Notes under the pieces: model-generated | The model's input: the letters and a program-made list of their open reading frames with translations, nothing else | The model's database searches: none | Told to the model about the DNA's origin: nothing | In this document: positions 53,450 through 61,421 of the stretch, one piece after another | How the letters are laid out: the number at the start of each line of letters is the position of its first letter | Numbering within the stretch: position 1 is the first letter of the stretch | Made by a program: the position numbers and the translations under genes | From: Novosphingobium taihuense | GTDB taxonomy: Bacteria > Pseudomonadota > Alphaproteobacteria > Sphingomonadales > Sphingomonadaceae | Direction: 5' to 3' | NCBI RefSeq assembly: GCF_007830315.1 | Contig: NZ_VLKJ01000005.1 | Coordinates: 226,121-290,120 of the forward strand | Length of the DNA stretch: 64,000 nucleotides

Positions 53450-54643
53450 TCAGGCAGCACCCACAGCCCCTGCTTCAAACAATTGATCGATCTGCACGGC
53501 TTCGTAGCCGAGAGCTTCCAGCACGGTGCGGGTGTCTGCACCCGGCTGCGGCAGGACAACCGGTGCGCCGGGGCGCTTGCCATCCAACTGCAGCGGGATC
53601 GTCGGCAGGCGGGTCTCGCCGCCGTTATCCAGCGTGACGGGTTCCAGCCCGCCATCGGCAAGCTGCGGGTCGTCGAACATGTCTTCCGGACGGCCGATCG
53701 GCGCGAAGGGAAGTCCCGTGCCCTCAAGCTTCGAAATCACCTCGGCGCGGGTCATTCCGCCGATCAGGGCGCGGATCTGCGGCAGGATGCGGTCACGTGC
53801 GAGCACGCGCTGATTGTTGGCGCGCAATGCTTCATCAGCCCAAAGATCGTGCAGTTCGAATAGCTTGCAGAACTTTTCCCACAAACTGTCTGAAACGACG
53901 CCGATGAACACCGGCTCGTCCTGCGTTTCGAACACGTCGTAGATTGCCCAGGCCGAAATGCGGGCGGGCATTGGTGACGCGGCTTTGCCGGTCACCGCGT
54001 ACTGCGCCATGTGCTGGCCGACGAGATAGACCGTCGTCTCGAACAGGCTGGCGACGACCTTCTGGCCGCGCCCTGTGCGGTGGCGTTCCTCCAGCGCCGC
54101 CAGAATCCCGATCACGCCGAACATGCCACCGGTCACGTCGATAACGCTGGATCCTGCACGCAGGGGGCGGCCAGGGGGACCGGTCATGTAGGCAAGGCCG
54201 CCCATCATCTGCGCTACCTCATCCAGCGCGGTGCGATCCGCGTAAGGACCCGGAAGAAATCCTTTTTCAGAACAATAGATAAGTCGGGGATTTTCAGAAC
54301 TCAGCGCATCATACGACAGGCCGAGCCGATCAAGCGCGCCGGGGCGGAAGTTCTCGATCAGGACATCGGCATTCGCGGCCAGATCGCGCGCTACGGCCAA
54401 ACCTTCAGCGGACTTGAGGTTGAGGCAGATCGACTGTTTTCCGCGGTTGTACATGGGGAAATAGCCTGCGCCTGAACCCAGCAGCCGCCGCGTCTGATCG
54501 CCGCCGATGGGTTCAATTCGCACGACCTCTGCGCCGAGGCCTGCAAGGATGTGGCCCACTGCCGGCCCCATGACCATGTGCGTGAACTCGACGACCCTGA
54601 TGCCGGCCAGGGGTTGCGGTGTTGTCGGTTCAGCCGCGCTCAC
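53450..54643 (-). CDS. family III CoA transferase (CaiB/BaiF)
   Basis: This 397-residue protein has the family pattern LAGIRVVEFTHMVMGPAVGH at the start, LGAEVVRIEP, NRGKQSICLNLKS, and the catalytic Asp in ADRTALDEVAQMMGG near residue 165. It moves CoA between carboxylic acids through an aspartyl-CoA intermediate. The start is a GTG at 54643 in a GTGA overlap with the HMG-CoA-lyase-like gene. Together they can activate a hydroxy-acid and split its CoA ester, as in itaconate or leucine breakdown. Confidence 0.92.
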   Translation of the reverse strand: MSAAEPTTPQPLAGIRVVEFTHMVMGPAVGHILAGLGAEVVRIEPIGGDQTRRLLGSGAGYFPMYNRGKQSICLNLKSAEGLAVARDLAANADVLIENFRPGALDRLGLSYDALSSENPRLIYCSEKGFLPGPYADRTALDEVAQMMGGLAYMTGPPGRPLRAGSSVIDVTGGMFGVIGILAALEERHRTGRGQKVVASLFETTVYLVGQHMAQYAVTGKAASPMPARISAWAIYDVFETQDEPVFIGVVSDSLWEKFCKLFELHDLWADEALRANNQRVLARDRILPQIRALIGGMTRAEVISKLEGTGLPFAPIGRPEDMFDDPQLADGGLEPVTLDNGGETRLPTIPLQLDGKRPGAPVVLPQPGADTRTVLEALGYEAVQIDQLFEAGAVGAA

Positions 54644-55557
54644 TTCGCGATCCTTTCGTTGTAATCGAGCATAGGCCCGGCGTCGGGCGTGAAGCCGTAG
54701 AGCGGCTCGTCCGGCAGCGCGTCCCTTAGGATGGTGCGCACTTCGAGCAGCTTTTCGAGGTTGATCCCGGTATCCAAGCCCATGGCATTGAGCATCAGCA
54801 CCAGATCTTCGGTCACCAGATTGCCCGAAGCCCCTGGCGCGTAGGGGCAGCCGCCAAGTCCGCCGAGCGACGCATCAAGCGTGGTGATGCCCTCGTCCAG
54901 CCCGGCAAGCGCATTGGCAAGGCCAAGGCCGCGGGTGTTGTGGAGATGGAGCGAGGTCAGCATATCGCCCACCGCGCCGCGCACCTTGCGGATCAGGCGG
55001 CGGACCTGTGCGGGATCGGCATAGCCGGTGGTGTCGGACAGGCTGAACTCTTGCGCACCAGCTTCTGCCGCTGCTTCGGCAAGGTGAACGACTGCATCCT
55101 CGCTCACCGCGCCTTCCAGCGTGCAGCCGAAGGCTGTCGACAGGCCTACGGCAAAGTGGACGCCGCCCGCGCTCGCGATTTCGGCCACCGCCCGGATTTC
55201 TGCGAGCATCGCGGGGTGATCCTTGCGCACATTTCGGATCGAATGGGTCTCGCTCATCGAAAAGGGGATCGACATGCCGTGGACGCCCGCTTCCACCGCG
55301 CGGGCGGCACCCTTGGCATTGGGCACCAGCGCCACCACGTTCAGGCCCGGCAGGGTGCGGGCAAAGGCGACGAGTTCAGCGGTATCGGCCATCTGCGGCA
55401 ACAGGGCAGGGGGCACGAAGCTGCCCACTTCGATCTCCTGCACGCCTGCAGCGGCCTCGGCCGCGATCCAGGCCTTCTTGGCTTCCAGCGGCATGACTTG
55501 CTTGATCGATTGCAGCCCATCGCGCGGGCCGACTTCGGAAACGAGAATTCGGGTCAA
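54640..55557 (-). CDS. HMG-CoA lyase family enzyme
   Basis: This 305-residue TIM barrel has VSEVGPRDGLQ at the start, FVPPALLPQMADT, the metal-binding LHLHNTRGLGLANAL near residue 200 and the active-site Cys in GGLGGCPYAPGASGN near 230. It cleaves 3-hydroxy-3-methylglutaryl-CoA or a related CoA ester by retro-aldol reaction. The start is a TTG at 55557 (MTRILVSEV) whose TTGA overlaps the LeuD-like stop; GGAG stands eight bases upstream. It follows the hydratase genes, which would make the hydroxylated substrate. Confidence 0.9.
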   Translation of the reverse strand: MTRILVSEVGPRDGLQSIKQVMPLEAKKAWIAAEAAAGVQEIEVGSFVPPALLPQMADTAELVAFARTLPGLNVVALVPNAKGAARAVEAGVHGMSIPFSMSETHSIRNVRKDHPAMLAEIRAVAEIASAGGVHFAVGLSTAFGCTLEGAVSEDAVVHLAEAAAEAGAQEFSLSDTTGYADPAQVRRLIRKVRGAVGDMLTSLHLHNTRGLGLANALAGLDEGITTLDASLGGLGGCPYAPGASGNLVTEDLVLMLNAMGLDTGINLEKLLEVRTILRDALPDEPLYGFTPDAGPMLDYNERIAK

Positions 55558-56159
55558 GCGTGCTTCTCCAGATAGATCCACGGGCGAAGCGCCTTGTCGG
55601 CCTCCGTCCAGGCATCGATTTCGGGGCGCGATTTCAGGGTCAGGTCGATGGCGTCGAGGCCTTCGATCAGCATTTCCTTGGGCTCTGTTTCGATTTCGAA
55701 GCGGTGGATTGCATCGCCGCAGGTCACTGTCTGCGAGGGGAGGTCGACGGTGATCTCTTCCCACGCGAGCGGCGCGATCAATTCGCCAGACAGTGCCACG
55801 GGCAACAGCCCATTGCGCAGGGCATTGGCCTTGAAAATCGGCGCGAAGCTGGGTGCGATCACGCAGGCGATGCCCCATTCCATCAGCGCCCAGACGGCGT
55901 GCTCACGACTGGACCCGCAGCCGAAGTTTTCGCCAGCCAGCAGGATGCGCTGGCCGACTGCTTGGGATTGGTTAAGTGCGAAGGTTGGATCAGGTGTGCG
56001 GGCCGCTGCATCGCCATAGCGCCAGGGTGCGAACAGACCGTCTGCAAGGCCGGTGCGCCCGGTGGTCTTCATCTCGCGGCTTGGGATCACGGCATCGGTG
56101 TCGATGTTGTCGCGCAGCAGCGGAATTGCGCGCGATGCGAGGGTGATGAACGGGGTCAC
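55554..56159 (-). CDS. aconitase-type hydratase small subunit (LeuD-like, pair 2)
   Basis: This 201-residue protein starts at GTG 56159, overlapping the LeuC-like stop (GTGA). It has DNIDTDAVIPSREM near residue 20 and the swivel loop ENFGCGSSREHAVWAL near 75. It completes the second hydratase with the subunit upstream. It differs clearly from the pair 1 small subunit (27.5 kb), so the two enzymes probably act on different acids. Confidence 0.9.
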   Translation of the reverse strand: MTPFITLASRAIPLLRDNIDTDAVIPSREMKTTGRTGLADGLFAPWRYGDAAARTPDPTFALNQSQAVGQRILLAGENFGCGSSREHAVWALMEWGIACVIAPSFAPIFKANALRNGLLPVALSGELIAPLAWEEITVDLPSQTVTCGDAIHRFEIETEPKEMLIEGLDAIDLTLKSRPEIDAWTEADKALRPWIYLEKHA

Positions 56160-57526
56160 GCCAGCCGTTCCCGTGGATCGGCGATGGCTCCGGCCAGCGC
56201 GCTGGCGGCCACCGTTTCGGGGCTGGCGATGTGGGTGCGAATGCCGGGGCCCTGGCGGCCTTCGAAGTTGCGATTGGTGCTGCTGATCGTCCGGCTGCCT
56301 GGTTCGAACCCTTCGCCACCGGCGTAGAAGCACAGCGAACAGCCGCTCATCCGCCATTCGAAGCCTGCGTCGATGAACACCTTGTCCAATCCCTCAGCTT
56401 CGGCTGCGCGTTTCACAGCCATGCTGCCGGGGACGACAAGCGCCTTGCGGATTGCGGGGGAAACTCGCCTGCCCCTGAGAATTGCCGCCGCGCGGCGCAG
56501 GTCTGACAGGCGGGCGTTCGTGCAGGACCCTATGAAGGCGGCATCGATGGGCGTGCCCTTGATCGGCGCACCTGCGTCCAATGCAATGTACTCATGGGCG
56601 CGGGCCGGTCCTTGCGGCACAGTTCCGTCAATGGCGACGCAGTGTTCCGGGCTGGTGCCCCAGCTGACCATCGGAGCGATAGTGCTGGCGTCTATGATGA
56701 TTTCCCTGTCAAAGACCGCCCCGGCATCGGTGCGCAGTGTCTGCCAGTAGGGATCGTCGAACGTCGCAGGCGCGTAGCGGCGACCGGCGAGGTAGGCGTA
56801 GGTCTTTTCGTCCGGAGCAATGATGCCGGTCATGGCGGCAAACTCCGTCGCCATGTTGCACAGCGTCATGCGCCCTTCGATATCGAGCGCGCCTACAGCC
56901 TCTCCGGCAAACTCCACCACATAGCCTGAGCCGCCAGCTGCGCCGTGCGTGGCGAGCAGGGTCAGCGCCATGTCTTTCGGGGTGACGCCTGGGGAGAGCC
57001 GCCCTTTGAAAGTCACTCGCATCGTTTTCGGGCGGGCAAGGCGCAGCACACCGGTTGCCATCGCATGCTCGGCCTCGCTGGAGCCGATGCCCCAGGCCAG
57101 TGCGCCAAGCGCTCCTTGCGTGCAGGTGTGACTGTCGGGCGCGACGAGCGTGACGCCGGGCAGTACGATGCCCAGCTCGGGCGAAATGACATGCGTGATG
57201 CCCTGATCGCGGTCGGTTACATCGAACAGCCTGATCCCGGCGGCCAGCGCGGCTTCGCGGGTTTCGGTGATGAAAGCCTGCCCACCTTGCATCAGCGTCT
57301 GGTCGCCGCGTCCTGGGCGGGTATCGACGATGTGGTCCATCACGGCAAAGACCCGCGCCGGATCGAGCACGGGGCGCCCGGCGGCAGCCAGCGACTTGAG
57401 CGCCGAGGCACCGGTGCGCTCGTGCAGAAAGACGCGGTCTATGGCGATAAGCGTTGCGCCTGCTGCCGTATCGGCAACATGGTGGGCGTCCCAGATCTTG
57501 GCAAGGAGTGTGCGGGGTTGGGTCAT
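56156..57526 (-). CDS. aconitase-type hydratase large subunit (LeuC-like, pair 2)
   Basis: This 456-residue protein has cluster ligands in GSCTNARLSDL near residue 340 and SGCSLCFYAG near 402, and APDSHTCTQGALGALAWG near 125. The longer open frame upstream is an antisense shadow; ATG 57526 overlaps the hydrolase stop by 4 bases. As with pair 1 there is no leuA or leuB nearby, so the enzyme is more likely part of a degradative step such as hydration of an unsaturated di-acid. Confidence 0.92.
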   Translation of the reverse strand: MTQPRTLLAKIWDAHHVADTAAGATLIAIDRVFLHERTGASALKSLAAAGRPVLDPARVFAVMDHIVDTRPGRGDQTLMQGGQAFITETREAALAAGIRLFDVTDRDQGITHVISPELGIVLPGVTLVAPDSHTCTQGALGALAWGIGSSEAEHAMATGVLRLARPKTMRVTFKGRLSPGVTPKDMALTLLATHGAAGGSGYVVEFAGEAVGALDIEGRMTLCNMATEFAAMTGIIAPDEKTYAYLAGRRYAPATFDDPYWQTLRTDAGAVFDREIIIDASTIAPMVSWGTSPEHCVAIDGTVPQGPARAHEYIALDAGAPIKGTPIDAAFIGSCTNARLSDLRRAAAILRGRRVSPAIRKALVVPGSMAVKRAAEAEGLDKVFIDAGFEWRMSGCSLCFYAGGEGFEPGSRTISSTNRNFEGRQGPGIRTHIASPETVAASALAGAIADPRERLA

Positions 57527-58866
57527 GCTCTGGCTTTCACCAAGGCCTCGTGCCACTGCCGTGCCGCGTTGCCAGCCCGCAACCGTGCGCGTGTCCGAAG
57601 AGCGATAGCTTCGGGGGTGATTTCGGATTGGACGACTGGAATGGCGGCTGCCGCTCGCGCATCGTACCATGGCCGGAAGAACGCTTCGGCGCGCGAGATC
57701 CCCCATGCGCGCTGGAGATGTTCGCCAAAGCGCTGCGGTGCCAGATCGGGATTGAGCAGCACGGGGTCGCCTATGGGAACTTCCGGCCAGATTATCTCGT
57801 GGGTCCCGAGCTTGCATGCAGCCTCTTCAACCACGATGGCAAGATTGTCTGCGGCATCGGAGAGGCCGTGGCCCGGTACGTCGATGGCAATGCCACCTGG
57901 GCCAGGATTGGAGAGCTCTGCGCCGGGGTCGTGAAGCACGAGGTGTGTTGCCCCGATCTTCCCGCGCCAGTGAACCAGCCCGCCGCCTGCGACAATGAAA
58001 CCCTCGCTGTCGTCTTCGGCTAGGTTCGGGCAAGCCTCGCCGGCATGCGAAAGAAGGAAGGCAAGGCAATCCGCATGATGGGCCGCTGGGCTCGTCGCCT
58101 TGTTGGTCCGCCAGCCTGCGGGAAGCGGAGGCAGTCGATCGATGTGGCCTTGCAGCGGATCGCCATTGTAGGCACTGATGAGGACGGGCCCTGTTGCTAC
58201 GTGCTCAGGGGCAATCCATGGCGCAGCCGACAGCGCCGCACGATAGCCTGAGCGGTAGGCGTCGCCCGCATCAAGCATTTCCATGACGATGGCCTGCACC
58301 CTTGCCAGATCGGCGTGCGCCACGCTCATGCGCGTCTCGTCGCGCACGTCGAACCATGGGAAGAACCAGGATTGTTCCATAACCCGGTTCCACAGCCAGG
58401 TCAGGTGCTCGCCAAAGGCACTGGGATTGAACGGCACCGTGTAGCGTTCGCCGAACAACTCCATCTCTGCCGCAGTCCATACCGGATAGCCGCCGATGGC
58501 GAGCGCAATGAAGCGGCTCGGCCGCTGCTTCATTGCATGTGCAAGGATGATCCCGCCTGAGTGAAAACCGTACGCATGACAATGGTTTAAACCAAGAACC
58601 TCGACAAATTCCAGCGTTGCGGCGGCAAAGGCATCGATATCCGGTTCTCCGCCCAGCGGATCAGATTGTCCGAACCCCGGAGAGTCTGGCGCGATGCAGG
58701 TGAAGTGTGCGCCCCATTCACGCATCAGCGGCTCGTACTCCTTCGAGCTTCGCGGGCTCTGGTGGACCAGCAGCAGGACCGGTCCCTTGCCGCATTTGCG
58801 GTAGTGGACCCTCCGCTCTGGTCCGGCTGCGCTGGCGGGGATCGTGAGGAAGTGGCGCGTGATCAT
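57523..58866 (-). CDS. tandem alpha/beta hydrolase with internal duplication
   Basis: This 447-residue protein from ATG 58866 (a GTG at 58893 would add nine residues) is long for the family. The N-terminal half is a full hydrolase fold: LLLVHQSPRSSKEYE, PDSPGFGQSD, elbow YGFHSGGIILAH, with His in place of the Ser in the G-x-Ser-x-G. The C-terminal half repeats parts of it: IDVPGHGLSDAADN, and FGEHLQRAWGISRAEAFFRPW matching FGEHLTWLWNRVMEQSWFFPW of the first half. It looks like a duplicated or fused domain pair. It starts the operon hydrolase-leuC-leuD-HMG lyase-CoA transferase-DUF1838. Confidence 0.84.
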   Translation of the reverse strand: MITRHFLTIPASAAGPERRVHYRKCGKGPVLLLVHQSPRSSKEYEPLMREWGAHFTCIAPDSPGFGQSDPLGGEPDIDAFAAATLEFVEVLGLNHCHAYGFHSGGIILAHAMKQRPSRFIALAIGGYPVWTAAEMELFGERYTVPFNPSAFGEHLTWLWNRVMEQSWFFPWFDVRDETRMSVAHADLARVQAIVMEMLDAGDAYRSGYRAALSAAPWIAPEHVATGPVLISAYNGDPLQGHIDRLPPLPAGWRTNKATSPAAHHADCLAFLLSHAGEACPNLAEDDSEGFIVAGGGLVHWRGKIGATHLVLHDPGAELSNPGPGGIAIDVPGHGLSDAADNLAIVVEEAACKLGTHEIIWPEVPIGDPVLLNPDLAPQRFGEHLQRAWGISRAEAFFRPWYDARAAAAIPVVQSEITPEAIALRTRARLRAGNAARQWHEALVKARA

Positions 58867-58970
58867 GGTGCTGGGCTGCGCGGGGTCATGCACGGCTGCA
58901 ACAGTGGCGGCGCGCTTTGGTTGACAGGCGATAAAAAGGAGCCGGGGTTTTGGAGATTAAGGGCACCCGC

Positions 58971-59630
58971 ATGATCAGCGATGGCCGCACTGCGAAGCAG
59001 ATCTTCGAGGAGGTGATGAGCAATCCGGCAAGGCGCAAGTTCGGCTTCGGCAACAAGCTGGCCATCGTCAACGTCGATTTTCAGCGCGCCTATACTGATC
59101 TGGAAGCCTTCGCCACATCCTACGAAACCGACCCTCGCCAGATCGAATATGTGAACACGATCAGCACATTGGCCCGCGCCAAAGGCATGCCGGTGGTGTG
59201 GACGCGTGTGGCCTACAAAGAAGATGCGTCCGATGCTGGCGTCTGGGGAACGCGCACCGATACTCCCGACAGCTTGCAGAACATCAAGTACGATTCCGAG
59301 CGGCACCAGTACGATCCGCGCTGCGCCTTCGGCCCGGACGACCTGCATTACACCAAGCGCATGCCAAGTGCCTTCTTCGAGACGCAGCTCGCCAGCTATC
59401 TGGTGTTCCACAAGGTCGATACCGTGGTGGTGACGGGCGGCAGCACATCCGGCTGCGTGCGCGCCACGGCGGTAGATGCGCTCAGCCATGGCTATCGCAC
59501 AATCGTGCCGATCGAGACCTGTGCGGACAAGCACGAGTCATTTCACTACGCGAACCTTACCGACCTTCAGCTCAAGTATGCCGACGTCGAGCCGGTACAG
59601 GCAGTGATCGACTGGCTGGAGGCGCACTGA
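58971..59630 (+). CDS. cysteine hydrolase, N-carbamoylsarcosine amidase family (II)
   Basis: This 219-residue protein has the triad Asp in IVNVDFQRAYTD, Lys in TKRMPSAFFE and Cys in GSTSGCVRATAVDAL near residue 160. The TSGCVRATAVDA segment is typical of N-carbamoylsarcosine amidohydrolase-type enzymes. The start is ATG 58971 with AAGGG upstream; a TTG at 58950 preceded by a strong AAGGAG is a serious alternative, seven residues longer. It is divergent from the tandem hydrolase operon and followed by two deacetylase-fold genes, the same company (ring and amide hydrolysis) as the copy at 26293. Confidence 0.85.
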   Translation: MISDGRTAKQIFEEVMSNPARRKFGFGNKLAIVNVDFQRAYTDLEAFATSYETDPRQIEYVNTISTLARAKGMPVVWTRVAYKEDASDAGVWGTRTDTPDSLQNIKYDSERHQYDPRCAFGPDDLHYTKRMPSAFFETQLASYLVFHKVDTVVVTGGSTSGCVRATAVDALSHGYRTIVPIETCADKHESFHYANLTDLQLKYADVEPVQAVIDWLEAH

Positions 59631-59631
59631 C

Positions 59632-60510
59632 ATGCTGGAAGGCAGTGCCGATCCCGGACTATATGACTACGCTCCATATCGTGGACGAAGGAAGGTCGTC
59701 TGGCCCGACGGCAAGACCGTTGCGGTGTGGGTTGCGCCCAACCTTGAATACTACGAGATCGACCCGCCGTCTCATCCCAGGCGCAAGGCCTGGGTACGGC
59801 CTCATCCCGACGTGGTGGGTTATTCCCATCGCGATCATTCCAACCGCGTCTCGCACTGGCGCATGGCCGATGTGATGAGCCGCCACGGCTTTCCCGGCTC
59901 GGTCAGCCTGTCAGTGGCGCTGTGCCAGCACCATCCCGAAGTTGTGGCAGATGGGGTGGCGCGAGGCTGGGAGTTCTTCAGTCACGGCATCTACAACACG
60001 CGCTATGCCTATGAAATGTCTGAGGAACAGGAGCGTGCCATCATCGAGGATTCGATCCGCACCGTGCGCGAGGCGACCGGGCAGACGATCCGGGGCTGGC
60101 TTGCTCCTGCACTTACGCATACGCCGCGCACGCTTGATCTGATTGCCGAATACGGCCTCGACTACACTTGCGACCTCTACCACGACGATCAGGTGCAGGA
60201 GGTGAAGGTAAAGTCGGGGAGGCTGGCTTCGATCCCCTACAGCCTCGAAGTCAACGACCACTACGGCTTCTTCGTCTACAACATGTCCGGCCGGGAATAT
60301 GCCGATACGCTGATCCGCCAGTTCGAGCGGCTTGCGGCAGAAGGCGAGCAATCGGGCACCGTCATGTGCATTCCCTTGCATGCCTACCTCATCGGCCAGC
60401 CCCACCGCATCGGCCCGTTCGAGGAAGCGCTGCGCCACATCGCCGCAGATGGTCGGGCATGGATTGCGCGGGCAGGCGAGATCGTCGACGCATGGAGGGC
60501 GCAACAGTGA
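59632..60510 (+). CDS. polysaccharide-deacetylase-fold amidohydrolase, PuuE/PgdA-like (II)
   Basis: This 292-residue protein has motif 1 WVAPNLEYYEID with Glu instead of the Asp-Asp pair, motif 2 FFSHGIYNTR, RGWLAPALTHTPRT and a C-terminal IPLHAYLIGQPHR. This is the pattern of allantoinase- and cyclic-imide-hydrolase-like relatives. It follows the cysteine hydrolase after one base and precedes a third such gene with a GTGA overlap. Ring-opening by this enzyme and then amide cleavage by the cysteine hydrolase would make a logical pair of steps, which is an inference. Confidence 0.85.
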   Translation: MLEGSADPGLYDYAPYRGRRKVVWPDGKTVAVWVAPNLEYYEIDPPSHPRRKAWVRPHPDVVGYSHRDHSNRVSHWRMADVMSRHGFPGSVSLSVALCQHHPEVVADGVARGWEFFSHGIYNTRYAYEMSEEQERAIIEDSIRTVREATGQTIRGWLAPALTHTPRTLDLIAEYGLDYTCDLYHDDQVQEVKVKSGRLASIPYSLEVNDHYGFFVYNMSGREYADTLIRQFERLAAEGEQSGTVMCIPLHAYLIGQPHRIGPFEEALRHIAADGRAWIARAGEIVDAWRAQQ

Positions 60511-61421
60511 GCCTTGATCCCAGCTATCTCGAGTATCCAATGCGTGGCCGTGGCTATGACCACGCGCTTTACCCGTGGTCGGCACTGCATGAACGCCCGC
60601 CGGTCAAATGGCCCAAGGGATCGGTGGCGGTGTGGGTCTGCGTCAGCCTTGAATGGTTCCCCATCACGCCCACGGATGCGCCGTTCCGTGCGCCGGGTCA
60701 CATGGCCACTGCCTACCCCGATTTCCGCCACTACACTGCGCGCGACTATGGCAACCGCGTGGGCGCCTGGCGCTTCCTCGATGCCTTTGACAAGGTGGGT
60801 GCCCAAGCCACCTTTGCCACCAACGCAGCGGTGGCTGAGCGCTACCCCGAACTGGTGTGCACGGTCATGGATGGCGGCCACGAAGTGATCGCGCATTCGA
60901 CCGACATGAACGGCACGATAGACGGTTCGCTGACAGAGGACGCCGAGGGCGCGCTTGTCGGCGAGGCGGTCAGGCGGCTGACGGCAGCGACCGGTGTGAA
61001 GCCCAAAGGCTGGCTGTCCATTGCCCGCTCGCAAAGCTTCAGGACGCTCGATCTCCTCAAGCAGCATGGCCTGACTTATTGCTGCGACTGGGTGAATGAC
61101 GAATTGCCCTATCGCTTCACCAACGGGCTGATCGACTTGCCGCTGAACCACGAACTGTCCGACCGCACGATCATCGCAGTCCAGCAGCAGTCGGCCGACT
61201 CTTGGGCGCTGAGCCTCGAGGATGCGTTCGACTGGCTGGCGACCGAGGCGGCGAGAACCGGTAGTGCACGCATGCTGCCGATCCACGTGACCCCTTATAT
61301 CATGGGCCTACCATACCGCATCGAAGCTTTCGAACGACTTTTGGCGCGGCTCTCGGCACGCCAGGAATGCTGGTTCGCGCGCGGTGATGCTATTGTAGAA
61401 GAGTGGTCTGCACAGGCCTGA
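60507..61421 (+). CDS. polysaccharide-deacetylase-fold amidohydrolase, PuuE/PgdA-like (III)
   Basis: This 304-residue protein starts at GTG 60507, with GGAGGG about eight bases upstream and a 4-base overlap with the previous gene. Motif 1 is WVCVSLEWFPIT, motif 2 VIAHSTDMNG, then PKGWLSIARSQSFRT, and LPIHVTPYIMGLPYRI near the C terminus. It is clearly related to the neighbour before it and to the gene at 31672. It may form a hetero-oligomer or act on a different ring. Its end overlaps the convergent mannitol-dehydrogenase-type gene by 32 bases. Confidence 0.84.
   Translation: MSLDPSYLEYPMRGRGYDHALYPWSALHERPPVKWPKGSVAVWVCVSLEWFPITPTDAPFRAPGHMATAYPDFRHYTARDYGNRVGAWRFLDAFDKVGAQATFATNAAVAERYPELVCTVMDGGHEVIAHSTDMNGTIDGSLTEDAEGALVGEAVRRLTAATGVKPKGWLSIARSQSFRTLDLLKQHGLTYCCDWVNDELPYRFTNGLIDLPLNHELSDRTIIAVQQQSADSWALSLEDAFDWLATEAARTGSARMLPIHVTPYIMGLPYRIEAFERLLARLSARQECWFARGDAIVEEWSAQA

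Noticed and set aside
58921..58935. TTGACA followed by GATAAA as a promoter of the cysteine hydrolase gene
   Set aside because: The two boxes are only three bases apart, far short of the usual 17-base spacing.
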